From DASRVA01 sp035687745 (GTDB lineage: Bacteria; Gemmatimonadota; Gemmatimonadetes; JACCXV01; JAHWKZ01), in assembly GCA_035687745.1 (NCBI GenBank), contig DASRVA010000052.1:1-10113 (forward strand): DNA of 10,113 nucleotides. Direction: 5' to 3'. The notes beneath the pieces are model-generated. The model was not told the origin of the DNA, searched no databases, and saw nothing but the letters and a program-made list of their open reading frames with translations. Positions 1 through 6,730 of this stretch are shown here, piece by piece; the first letter of the stretch is position 1; each line of letters begins with the position of its first letter. The translations under genes were made by a program, and so were the position numbers.

Positions 1-2
1 TG

Positions 3-548
3 CCCCCGGTCCTGCATGCCGTCCAGCTCTTCTTCGCGGGGGCGCTCGCGGCCGACCTGGGCCGCGAGGCCGACCGCTCGGCGGCCCGCGGGGCCCTCCG
101 CGACCTGGGGGCCCAGCTCCGGGTGGACGGCGACTCCACGAACGCCCGGTTCGCAGACGGCGCCGGCCTCGCGCTGGACGGCCGCCTCGCTTGGCAGCGC
201 GGCGACCGTGCGCTGGCCGAGAGGTTCCTCGAGGAGGCGCGGACGACCGCGACCGGTCACGGACCGAAGTGGGCCGTCAACGACGTCGTCCGGCTGTGGC
301 TCGGAGAGCTCATGGTCGAGGACGGCCGGCTCCACGACGCAGAGAAGTACTTCGCCAGCTTGTGGTTCGACCCGCTCGCTTACCGTCGGCTCGGGGAGCT
401 GTACGTCGAGATGGAGGAGCCGGAGAAGGCGCGGGAATTCTACGAGGGCTTCCTGACCGCCTGGCGCGACGCCGATCCCGAGCTCCAGCCGATGGTCGTG
501 CGGGTCCGACAGGCCGTGGCGGGCCTGACCCCGCTCCGACGGGAGTAG
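3..548 (+). CDS. TPR-tail signalling protein, C-terminal fragment (5' end outside window)
   Basis: The frame is open from base 3 to the TAG at 546-548, giving about 181 residues with no start codon required inside the window. The gene is therefore cut by the window edge rather than starting at the internal GTG at 123. The sequence is helical and Ala/Leu/Glu-rich, with TPR-like pairs: a segment containing LAWQRGDRALAERFLEEA and a last repeat containing RRLGELYVEMEEPEKAREFY. Its final 60 residues align without gaps to the C-terminus of the cyclase-TPR protein that follows: both have an Arg-Arg-Leu-x-x-Leu-Tyr repeat, then Ala-Asp-Pro-Glu-(Leu/Ile)-Gln-Pro, and both end Leu-Arg-Arg-Glu. It is therefore a tandem paralogue, and the missing front is probably a TolB-like domain behind a catalytic domain or membrane helix. 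Which front it carries cannot be seen here. It ends 49 bases before the next gene on the same strand. Confidence 0.85.
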   Translation, partial: PPVLHAVQLFFAGALAADLGREADRSAARGALRDLGAQLRVDGDSTNARFADGAGLALDGRLAWQRGDRALAERFLEEARTTATGHGPKWAVNDVVRLWLGELMVEDGRLHDAEKYFASLWFDPLAYRRLGELYVEMEEPEKAREFYEGFLTAWRDADPELQPMVVRVRQAVAGLTPLRRE

Positions 549-579
549 CTCCGCGCACCGCTGCGTCTCGGACGCCCGC

Positions 580-585
580 TATATT
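580..585 (+). promoter_or_regulatory. Possible -10 element close to the cyclase start codon
   Basis: TATATT stands out in otherwise GC-rich spacer DNA and ends 12 bases before the ATG at 598. No TTGACA-like -35 lies at the usual distance, and there is no Shine-Dalgarno sequence before the ATG. A -10 box at this distance would place the transcript start about 5-7 bases before the ATG, which would give a leaderless or nearly leaderless mRNA. This is inferred from position and composition alone. Confidence 0.35.
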
Positions 586-597
586 GCGCCGCCTGTC

Positions 598-3168
598 ATG
601 CCTTCGATCCGCTCCATCGCCACCGTTCTCTTCACCGACATCGTCGGGTCCACAGAGCGCGCGATGGCGCTCGGGGACCGCCGCTGGCGGGAGGTCCTGG
701 GCCGCCACAACGAGGTCGTCCGCGCGCGGATCGCCCGATACGGCGGACAGGAGATCAACAACGCGGGCGACGGCTTCCTGGCGCTTTTCGACGGCCCCAC
801 GCCGGCCCTTCTCTGCGCGGCGTCGATCCGCGATGCGCTGGGTGAGCTGGACCTCCAGATCCGGGCCGGCGTCCACATGGGCGAGATCCGGCGGGAGGCC
901 GAGGGCGCGAGCGGCGTCTCCATCCACATCGGATCGCGGGTCGCGGGGCTCGCGGCGCCCGGCGAGATCCTGGTGTCGAGCACCGTGCGGGATGCCGAGA
1001 CGGGCTCCGACTTCACGTTCGAGGAGCGGGGCCGGCATCTGCTGAAGGGGGTCCCTGGGGAGTGGCGCGTCTACGCGCTGGCCGGCCTCCCCGACGAAAT
1101 GGAAGCCGTGCTCCCGCCCGCGCGGGAGCGCGCCGCCGGGATCACCGACCGTCTGTCGCGGAGCCGTCCTGCCCTTGCCGCCGCCATCGCGGGAGTTCTC
1201 CTTCTCGCGGCCGGGATCGGATACCTCGCCCTCCGGAGCGGGGGGTCATCCCCCGACGCCGCCCTCGCCGAGGCCGCCGGTCCCGGGATCGCCATCCTCC
1301 CCTTCGACGTGCGCGGCGCGGAACACGGCAGCATGCGCGAGGGGATGGTGGACCTCCTCTCGACCAATCTGGACGGCGCGGGGGGTCTTCGGGCGATCGA
1401 CAGCCGGACCGTCCTCGCCGAGTGGCGCGAGCGGGTCACCGGGGACGAGACGCCCGCGCTCGCGACCGCCCTACAGGTGGCGTCCGCGACCGGCGCCCGC
1501 TACGCGATCCTGGGCAACGTCATCCCGATCGGGGACGACATGCGGGTCCTGGTCGATGTCCACGACCTGGAGACGGGCCAGCAGCTCGGAAGCGAGCAGG
1601 TCGAAGGGTCGCCGGACTCGATCTTCGGCCTCGTCGACGACCTCTCGATCCGCCTCCTGACCCTGATCCTGGAGGACGAGGAGGACCTGCCCCGGATCGA
1701 GCTGGCAGGCATCACGACTCATTCTCTCCCCGCGCTCAAGTCGTTCCTGGAGGGCGAGGTGCTCTACCGCCGCTCGGACTTCGACCGCGCGATCCCGGCC
1801 TACGAGCAGGCGGTCGAGACCGACTCGACGTTCGCTCTGGCGTATCGGCGGCTGAGCGCCGCTCACGGATGGGTGGAAGGAGGCGAGAGCCCTCTCGTGA
1901 CCGAGTACCTGGAGCTCGCGGACCGCTACGCGGAGCGGCTGCCGCCCCGGGAGGCGGAGCTCCTGGAGATCAGCCTGGCCATGGCGCGGAGCCACCCGAG
2001 GGCGACCGAGTTCGCCCGCGCGGCGACCGAGAGGTATCCGGACGATCCCGAAGCGTGGTACCTGCTCGGCGATACGTATCACCACCTGCGTAACCAGAGC
2101 CTGGCCGGGCGCGAGGAGACCGACGACGCGTTCCTGCGCGCGGCGCGCCTCGATCCGTCCTATGCCCCCGCCTACATCCACCCGCTCGACAACGCGCTCA
2201 CCTACGCGGATAGCGCGCGAGCGGACCGGTTCATGACATTCCTCGAGCGCTATGCCGCCGGCAGCGCCTACATCAACCGCTACCGGCTCTCCATGGAGGT
2301 GGCGTTCGGCGACTCGACGGCGCGTGGAACGGCGCTGGTTGCCCTGGATACCGTCCCCGGAACGGACGTCGGCGTGGTCGCACGAAACACCATGCATCCG
2401 AGGTTCCTGGACCTGCAGGCCCGGGTCCTCGAGGCCGCGCGGCGGAACCCAGGCGCGCCGGATGGCGAGGTCAGCCTCGGGGAGGCCACGAACGCCATGC
2501 TGCGCGGGCGGATCCAGGAAGGAGTCGAGCTTCTCTCGGCGCCCGAGATCGATCCCGAGGACAGGTTCGACGCCCTCACATACTCCTACATCATCGGGGT
2601 CCCCCTTCCGGACTCCATCTACGAAAAGGCGTTCACGCTCCAGCCCGGCGACACGGTGGCCAGCGAGGAAGGGTGGTTTGCCGCCTTGTACGCGCTCGAG
2701 GAGGGCCGGACGAGCGAGTTCCGCCGCCTCCACGGGCTTGCCGCTGGGGAGATCCCGCGTCTGGAAGCGAGCGGCGATTCCACGCTCGCGCGCCTCGTTC
2801 GGCTGGGAGTGGCGGCTCTCGAGGGGCGGGCCCTCACCCTGAAGGGGGACGGCGCCGGCGCCCGGCGCGCGATCGAGCCGGTGTTTCGGGAGGCTGGCTT
2901 TCCTCCGCTCGCCCTGTGGATGTCGGAGATCCTGGCCGAGACGGGCGAGGAAGAGGAGGCGATCCGGTACCTGGAGACCTTCGGCCCGGATCCCTGGGTG
3001 GCGCGCCGGCTGGCGCCGCTCTACGAGAAGGTGGAGGATCGCGAGAAGGCGCTCGACGCGTACGGCTGGATGGTGCTGGCATGGGACGAGGCGGATCCCG
3101 AGATCCAGCCCCTCTACCGTCAGGCGCGCGCCGACGTGGCGCGGCTCCAGGGGCTGCGGCGGGAGTGA
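598..3168 (+). CDS. Class III nucleotide cyclase domain - membrane helix - TolB-like domain - TPR protein
   Basis: The protein has 856 residues. Residues 5-165 form a class III adenylate/guanylate cyclase homology domain. The first metal aspartate is D14 in LFTDIVGST and the second is D58 in NAGDGF. R114, the transition-state arginine, is present, and H110 sits where mammalian enzymes have Asn. N54 replaces the usual substrate lysine of KTTGDG and G103 replaces the usual aspartate, so base selection is not canonical. A membrane helix spans about 191-212. A TolB-like domain (COG5616 type) covers about 229-360, beginning IAILPFDV. TPR-type repeats follow from about 377 to the end, for example around 377-425, 478-525 and 800-840. 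By topology the cyclase would be cytoplasmic and the TolB/TPR half extracytoplasmic, though no experiment is implied. The ATG at 598 is chosen because the cyclase fold begins within ten residues of it. The output half is a close paralogue of that in the kinase at 7473. It likely acts as a membrane signalling protein; the ligand and product are unknown. Confidence 0.9.
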   Translation: MPSIRSIATVLFTDIVGSTERAMALGDRRWREVLGRHNEVVRARIARYGGQEINNAGDGFLALFDGPTPALLCAASIRDALGELDLQIRAGVHMGEIRREAEGASGVSIHIGSRVAGLAAPGEILVSSTVRDAETGSDFTFEERGRHLLKGVPGEWRVYALAGLPDEMEAVLPPARERAAGITDRLSRSRPALAAAIAGVLLLAAGIGYLALRSGGSSPDAALAEAAGPGIAILPFDVRGAEHGSMREGMVDLLSTNLDGAGGLRAIDSRTVLAEWRERVTGDETPALATALQVASATGARYAILGNVIPIGDDMRVLVDVHDLETGQQLGSEQVEGSPDSIFGLVDDLSIRLLTLILEDEEDLPRIELAGITTHSLPALKSFLEGEVLYRRSDFDRAIPAYEQAVETDSTFALAYRRLSAAHGWVEGGESPLVTEYLELADRYAERLPPREAELLEISLAMARSHPRATEFARAATERYPDDPEAWYLLGDTYHHLRNQSLAGREETDDAFLRAARLDPSYAPAYIHPLDNALTYADSARADRFMTFLERYAAGSAYINRYRLSMEVAFGDSTARGTALVALDTVPGTDVGVVARNTMHPRFLDLQARVLEAARRNPGAPDGEVSLGEATNAMLRGRIQEGVELLSAPEIDPEDRFDALTYSYIIGVPLPDSIYEKAFTLQPGDTVASEEGWFAALYALEEGRTSEFRRLHGLAAGEIPRLEASGDSTLARLVRLGVAALEGRALTLKGDGAGARRAIEPVFREAGFPPLALWMSEILAETGEEEEAIRYLETFGPDPWVARRLAPLYEKVEDREKALDAYGWMVLAWDEADPEIQPLYRQARADVARLQGLRRE

Positions 3169-3191
3169 GCAGGAGCCTTGTGGCCGAAGCT

Positions 3192-3226
3192 GTGTGTAAA
3201 TGGATTGGACAAGTTCAATTACACAC
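3192..3226. terminator. Hairpin between convergent genes, possible bidirectional terminator
   Basis: GTGTGTAA at 3192-3199 is the exact reverse complement of TTACACAC at 3219-3226. After one A/A mismatch the arms extend by two further pairs (TG/CA). The spot is distinctly AT-rich compared with its surroundings and lies between the stop of the cyclase gene (3168) and the stop of the amidase gene (3265), where a shared terminator would be expected. No clear T-run follows on either strand, so intrinsic termination is uncertain. The rest of this 96-base gap shows nothing recognisable. Confidence 0.35.
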
Positions 3227-3264
3227 CGGTCGAGCATGAGGGCCGCGACCCGACGTCCAAGTGG

Positions 3265-4698
3265 TCAAGCCGGTACTGGCGGACGGCGCGCCTTCCACGG
3301 CCGCGCCTCCTCGAGCTGGGCGGCCAGCCGGAAGAGGGTAGCCTCGTCGGCGTAGCGCGCGGCGAACTGGACGCCGATCGGGAGCCCGGCTTCGCTCCAG
3401 CGGAGCGGCACCGACATGGCCGGCTGGCCGGTGACGTTGAAAAGCGACGTGAAGGGCGTGAAGTCGAACGCCCGCCCGATCGCCTCGTCGAGGCGATCGC
3501 CCGGGAGATCGAGCGTGCCGAGCTCGAGAGGCGGCTCGGCCAGGGTCGGCGTGAGCCACAGGTCGTGCGCGAGGAAGAACCCGGCCACCGGACGCGCCAT
3601 CTGTTGAAGACCCTGGAGGGCCAGGAGGTAGTCGGCGGCGCCGATCCTTTTCCCGCGCTCGTAGAGGGCCCAGGTGAGGGGCTCGAATCCTTCGGCGGTC
3701 GGCGTCCGGCCGGTCACGATCGCGAGCCCGTCCACGCTCCACGCGCAGCCGCCGGCCCAGAGTGCCATGAAGAGGGGCAGGTAGCGCCCGGCGTCGAGCG
3801 GCGGGGCGCCCTCCACGACCTCGTGCCCCAGCTCCTCGCAGAGCGCGGCCGCCTTGCGGACGGCCTCCCGGCATTCCGGATGGACCCCACCACCCAGCGG
3901 CGAAACGTCGGAGAAGGCGATCCGGAGCCGGCCCGGAGGGGCGCCCACCTCCTCGCGATAGGGCCGTTCCGGCGGCGGCGCGACGTACGGATCGCCTTCG
4001 TCCGGACCGGCGGTCGCGTCAAGGATGGCGGCCGAGTCCCGGACCGTCCGCGTCAACGCGTGGTCGGCCACCAGCCCGCCCATGATGTCGCCGAAGTTGG
4101 GGCCGAGCGGATTCCGGCCGCGGGTCGGCTTGAGACCGAAGACCCCGCAGCAGGAGGCCGGGATCCGGATCGATCCGCCGCCGTCGTTCCCGTGCGCCGC
4201 CGCCACCATCCCTGCCGCCACAGCGGCGGCCGAGCCTCCGCTCGAGCCGCCCACGGAGCGGGTGGGATCCCACGGATTCCGGCACGGGCCAAGGAAGTGC
4301 GGCTCAGTCGTCGGCGCGATCCCGAGCTCGGGGGTGTTCGTCTTGCCGACGACGACGAAGCCGGCCGCCTTCAAGCGCCGGACCAGCTCCGAATCGATCG
4401 GCGGGATGAAGTCGGCGAGGAACGCCGAGCCGCCCGTCATCCGGACCCCGGCGTAGCTCGCGGTGAGGTCCTTGAGGAGATACGGGACGCCCCGGAAAGG
4501 ACCGTCCGGGAGATCCCCCCGCGCGGCTTCGAGCGCCTGCTCGAACATCGGAGTCACGACCGCGTTGATGGCCGGATTCAGCCCCTCGATCCGCTCGATC
4601 GCGGCCTCGACCAGCTCGACCGGCGTCGCCTCGCCTCGGCGGACGAGCTCGGCCAGGGCGGTCGCGTCCATCAGGGCGAGCTCGGGCGGCGCGGGCAC
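3265..4698 (-). CDS. Amidase-signature family amidohydrolase
   Basis: Hydrolase of the amidase signature family (PF01425), which cleaves carboxamide bonds using a Ser-cisSer-Lys triad. With the GTG start at 4698 (477 residues) the triad reads K76 in PYLLKDL, S152 in VGGSSGGS and S176 in GGGSIRIPAS. The 24-residue spacing between the two serines matches the family. The following CGVFGLKPTRGR segment and C-terminal FNVTGQPAMSVP are also typical, and the length is normal. No signal peptide is evident, so it is probably cytoplasmic. Start choice: the family usually has a few residues before the Asp-Ala-Thr-Ala segment, which argues against the ATG at 4671 (468 residues). The GTG at 4698 has AGGG eight bases upstream. 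An ATG at 4767 (500 residues) has no ribosome site and would add a Pro/Leu/Arg-rich leader, but cannot be excluded. The substrate cannot be told: amides, nitrile-derived amides and peptide amides are all possible. GatA is unlikely because no gatB or gatC is nearby. About 130 bases of non-coding DNA separate it from the divergent Uma2 gene. Confidence 0.93.
   Translation of the reverse strand: MPAPPELALMDATALAELVRRGEATPVELVEAAIERIEGLNPAINAVVTPMFEQALEAARGDLPDGPFRGVPYLLKDLTASYAGVRMTGGSAFLADFIPPIDSELVRRLKAAGFVVVGKTNTPELGIAPTTEPHFLGPCRNPWDPTRSVGGSSGGSAAAVAAGMVAAAHGNDGGGSIRIPASCCGVFGLKPTRGRNPLGPNFGDIMGGLVADHALTRTVRDSAAILDATAGPDEGDPYVAPPPERPYREEVGAPPGRLRIAFSDVSPLGGGVHPECREAVRKAAALCEELGHEVVEGAPPLDAGRYLPLFMALWAGGCAWSVDGLAIVTGRTPTAEGFEPLTWALYERGKRIGAADYLLALQGLQQMARPVAGFFLAHDLWLTPTLAEPPLELGTLDLPGDRLDEAIGRAFDFTPFTSLFNVTGQPAMSVPLRWSEAGLPIGVQFAARYADEATLFRLAAQLEEARPWKARRPPVPA
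3477..3499. repeat. Perfect 11-base inverted repeat inside the amidase gene
   Basis: Bases 3477-3487 and 3489-3499 are exact reverse complements around a single T at 3488. On the coding strand this spans the Asp-Arg-Leu-Asp-Glu-Ala-Ile-Gly region of the amidase. The 3' arm runs into GCGATCGC. It may simply reflect codon choice in GC-rich DNA; no function is claimed. Confidence 0.5.
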
Positions 4699-4830
4699 GG
4701 GCGCGACCCTATCGCGCGGGCTGAGACGCGGCAAGAGCAGGGACGGAGCCAAGCCGGCCACCGGCATGGCTTGTGCTGAAGCAGCCGTAGTAGCTTTCGG
4801 AACCTGTCGAGAGATGATCCGAGGGGAGGG

Positions 4831-5415
4831 ATGGGCACGCATCCGGAGACCACCGAGCGCCTCTACACGCTGTCGGAATACGAACAGCTTCCCGAGGAAG
4901 ACGGGTATTGGGTCGAGCTCGTCGAGGGCCGGCTCATCCGTGAGCCGCGCCCCAACGCCGAGCATTCGTGGCTCGCCATGGAACTGGCGGGGCGAATCCG
5001 CGAGCACGTGCAGAAGAACCGCCTCGGCCTGACTCTCGCTGAGCCCGGCTTCTTGCTGTCCGACGATCCGCCGACGGTCCGAGGGCCCGATGTCGCGTTC
5101 ATTGCCCGGAAGAACCTACCGCCGGGGGGCTTCCCTCGCGCCTTCTGGACAATTCCCCCCGACCTCGCCGTCGAGATCGTCTCCCCGTCGAACACGAGAG
5201 CGGGGATCAGGGAAAAGGTGCTGGAGTACCTGGCGGCGGGTACTCGGCTCGTCTGGGTTGTGGAGCCGCGGAACCGATCGGTGACCGCCTACCGCTCTAG
5301 GACCGAGGTCCACATCGTGACGGGGTCGGACACCCTCGAAGGCCATGATGTGCTACCAGGCTTTCAGCTGCGGGTGGCCGACCTCTTCGCCCCGCCCGAC
5401 TTTCCCAGCAACTGA
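4831..5415 (+). CDS. Uma2 family (DUF820) endonuclease-fold protein, copy 1
   Basis: A 194-residue protein of the Uma2/DUF820 family, whose members have a PD-(D/E)XK restriction-endonuclease-like fold and no settled function. Family marks are E29 in VELVEGRL, D87 in VRGPDVAF, E115 in LAVEIVSPSN and K129 in REKVLEYL, followed by the Gly-Thr-Arg-Leu-Val-Trp-Val-Val strand. These acidic residues and the lysine are the likely active-site set, so nuclease activity is possible but unproven. Length is normal. The ATG at 4831 is supported by the purine run GAGGGGAGGG directly before it. Copy 2 at 6110 aligns with no gap through these motifs and is identical at roughly half of positions by eye. It is divergent from the amidase and convergent, 35 bases apart, with the small lipoprotein gene. 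There is no adjacent methyltransferase or other restriction-modification partner. Confidence 0.92.
   Translation: MGTHPETTERLYTLSEYEQLPEEDGYWVELVEGRLIREPRPNAEHSWLAMELAGRIREHVQKNRLGLTLAEPGFLLSDDPPTVRGPDVAFIARKNLPPGGFPRAFWTIPPDLAVEIVSPSNTRAGIREKVLEYLAAGTRLVWVVEPRNRSVTAYRSRTEVHIVTGSDTLEGHDVLPGFQLRVADLFAPPDFPSN
5169..5192 (+). repeat. 24-base direct repeat, copy in Uma2 gene 1
   Basis: Bases 5169-5192 are identical to 6448-6471 in the second Uma2 gene. They encode the conserved Val-Glu-Ile-Val-Ser-Pro-Ser-Asn motif. The repeats are in direct orientation, about 1.28 kb apart, and enclose the lipoprotein gene. They most likely remain from gene duplication plus protein constraint. Confidence 0.75.
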
Positions 5416-5450
5416 TCGCTCGCGGAACTACGGTATCGCCAGGTGGCCGT

Positions 5451-5951
5451 TCAGCGCGGGAAGCCGGGATCGCAGCGCTGGACCTGCCACCCTTCGGCCG
5501 CACGGCTCAGGACGCAGTCGTAGCCGGTCGAGAAGCTCGGGTCCTGAACGTATTCCACGTACACCCGCGCGGTGTCCGCATCCGGGAAGCTCGGCTGATC
5601 GACGAAGAAAGCGAGGGACGGCAGCCGGCTCAGGGTGTCGATCACCTGCCACCGATGGGTGCGGCTTCCGACCCGGGCGCAGCCCGAGAGACGGGTGACC
5701 TTGGGATTCTCGAGGGCCTGGAGGAGCGCCACCGAGGGATCGGTGTTCAGGAGGCCCGTGCCCACTCCCACGCAGTAGGAGCCGGCCGAGATCCCGAGCG
5801 AGGAGTCGTTGTTCTGGAAGACGTGCCGGAGCGCGGCTGCCTGGACCTGAATCGCCGGCTCGACCGGCGAGTCGGAGGCGGCCGTGCCGCCGCTCGCGCA
5901 GGCGGCGGCGATGCCCATCGCAACGACGGCGAGCGCTTTCCTGGTAAACAT
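5451..5951 (-). CDS. Small exported cysteine-containing putative lipoprotein, function unknown
   Basis: The gene encodes 166 residues. The N-terminus has a short basic segment (MFTRK), a hydrophobic stretch and Ile-Ala-Ala-Ala-Cys at 14-18 followed by Ala-Ser-Gly-Gly. This fits a permissive lipobox with C18 as the lipidated residue, although Ala rather than Leu at -3 makes simple type I cleavage an alternative. The mature part has four cysteines (C60 in SYCVGVG, C91 in SGCARVG, C146 in GYDCVL, C160 in QRCDPGF), enough for two disulfides, which suits a periplasmic or outer-surface protein. The end, Gly-Trp-Gln-Val-Gln-Arg-Cys, resembles the closing strand of a family of small secreted hypothetical proteins that share a Tyr-Cys-x-Gly-Val segment; this is recalled by eye. 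The start is secure because GGAGGTGA lies six bases upstream. The gene lies between two Uma2 paralogues on the opposite strand. No enzymatic motif was found. Confidence 0.85.
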   Translation of the reverse strand: MFTRKALAVVAMGIAAACASGGTAASDSPVEPAIQVQAAALRHVFQNNDSSLGISAGSYCVGVGTGLLNTDPSVALLQALENPKVTRLSGCARVGSRTHRWQVIDTLSRLPSLAFFVDQPSFPDADTARVYVEYVQDPSFSTGYDCVLSRAAEGWQVQRCDPGFPR

Positions 5952-5957
5952 GAAAGG

Positions 5958-5965
5958 TCACCTCC
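5958..5965 (-). promoter_or_regulatory. Strong ribosome binding site of the lipoprotein gene
   Basis: On the minus strand the sequence is GGAGGTGA, a near-perfect match to the 16S rRNA tail, six bases before the ATG at 5951. It is the strongest such site I found in the window and it fixes the start. Confidence 0.85.
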
Positions 5966-6031
5966 AATACGGTACAGCGATGCACGAACTCTCGTTCCGA
6001 GATACCCCGTCGGGCGGGATGTGGTCCGTTT

Positions 6032-6044
6032 GACCGTGACGGTC
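6032..6044. promoter_or_regulatory. Perfect small palindrome in the divergent intergenic region, possible operator
   Basis: GACCGT (6032-6037) and ACGGTC (6039-6044) are exact reverse complements around one G. They lie in the 158-base region between the divergent lipoprotein gene (start 5951) and second Uma2 gene (start 6110), where a shared operator could act. No convincing -10/-35 pair was found here on either strand. Chance occurrence of a 6-base arm is quite possible. Confidence 0.3.
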
Positions 6045-6109
6045 GGCATGAGCCGTGCTCAATACTACATTGACTCGACATCCGAACGTCAAACGATCGA
6101 CGGAGGGGC

Positions 6110-6676
6110 ATGGGCGCACAGCGAACGACGACCGATCGATTGTTGACGATCGAGGAGTTCGAGCAGCTGCCGGAGGAAGACACCGCCCGCGTCGAGCTCG
6201 TGCGCGGCGTGCTCGTGCGGGAGCCCAGGCCTGCGGCCATGCATGGCTGGGTCCAGGTCAAGCTTGGCAGCATGCTGCTGAATCACGTCGAGCAGCACGG
6301 TCTAGGCCACGTCTTCAGCGACATCGGCGTGATCCTTTCCACCGAACCCGCAACCGTACGCGGGCCGGATCTCGCCTTCGTCTCGATCGAGCGGCTCCCT
6401 TCGGGTCCTCCGGAGCGGGGGTTCCTGGCGTTCGCTCCCGATCTATGCGTCGAGATCGTCTCCCCGTCGAATACTTCCGCCGAGATCCACGAGAAGGTGC
6501 TCGATTATCTCGAAGCGGCCGCTCGTCTCGTCTGGGTGGTTCACCCGGAAGCGCGGACGATCACGGAATACCGTTCACCGACAGAAATTCGCATCCTGGG
6601 TGTGGCGGAGGAATTGGAAGGTGGCCCGGTCATACCGGGCTTCCGCGCCCCGGTCGCCAGCGTCTTCGCGCGATAG
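6110..6676 (+). CDS. Uma2 family (DUF820) endonuclease-fold protein, copy 2
   Basis: A 188-residue paralogue of the gene at 4831, on the same strand. It shares the N-terminal Glu-Gln-Leu-Pro-Glu-Glu-Asp segment and has its probable active-site residues at the same numbers: E29 in VELVRG, D87 in VRGPDLAF, E115 in LCVEIVSPSN and K129 in HEKVLDYL. It differs mainly between residues 40 and 80 and at the C-terminus, which lacks the last few residues of copy 1. The ATG at 6110 follows GGAGG (6102-6106) at short spacing. It is divergent from the lipoprotein gene. The 173 bases after it contain a hairpin and then the sigma factor gene. The family function is unsettled; a metal-dependent nuclease is the structural expectation only. 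Confidence 0.92.
   Translation: MGAQRTTTDRLLTIEEFEQLPEEDTARVELVRGVLVREPRPAAMHGWVQVKLGSMLLNHVEQHGLGHVFSDIGVILSTEPATVRGPDLAFVSIERLPSGPPERGFLAFAPDLCVEIVSPSNTSAEIHEKVLDYLEAAARLVWVVHPEARTITEYRSPTEIRILGVAEELEGGPVIPGFRAPVASVFAR
6448..6471 (+). repeat. 24-base direct repeat, copy in Uma2 gene 2
   Basis: This is the second copy of the exact direct repeat found at 5169-5192, again at the codons for the Val-Glu-Ile-Val-Ser-Pro-Ser-Asn motif. Homologous recombination between the two would fuse the Uma2 genes and remove the lipoprotein gene. Confidence 0.75.
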
Positions 6677-6730
6677 CCTACCGACGTTCAGCGATCAACG
6701 GATAAGCCCGCCAGGCCTGCTTCATGGGAT

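Noticed and set aside
123..548. A complete 141-residue gene starting with GTG at 123
   Set aside because: The frame stays open upstream to base 3 with TPR-like sequence, and the paralogue is much longer, so this is the end of a truncated gene rather than a short one.
1471..3237. 588-codon open frame on the minus strand opposite the cyclase-TPR gene
   Set aside because: The translation is rich in Arg, Val and Pro with no recognisable motif, and the sense strand encodes clear TolB-like and TPR sequence that is conserved in the kinase paralogue.
3178..4779. 533-codon open frame on the plus strand opposite the amidase
   Set aside because: It is antisense to a gene with a complete amidase triad. 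Its translation is Arg/Gly/Glu-rich without any domain, typical of shadow frames in high-GC DNA.
5428..6273. 281-codon minus-strand frame and 216-codon plus-strand frame (6055-6705) overlapping the lipoprotein and Uma2 genes
   Set aside because: Both are out of frame with the motif-bearing proteins and have Arg-rich low-complexity translations.
4831..6676. Restriction-modification or anti-phage defence island built around the Uma2 genes
   Set aside because: There is no methyltransferase, helicase, toxin partner or mobile gene beside them; the nuclease fold alone does not support a defence role.
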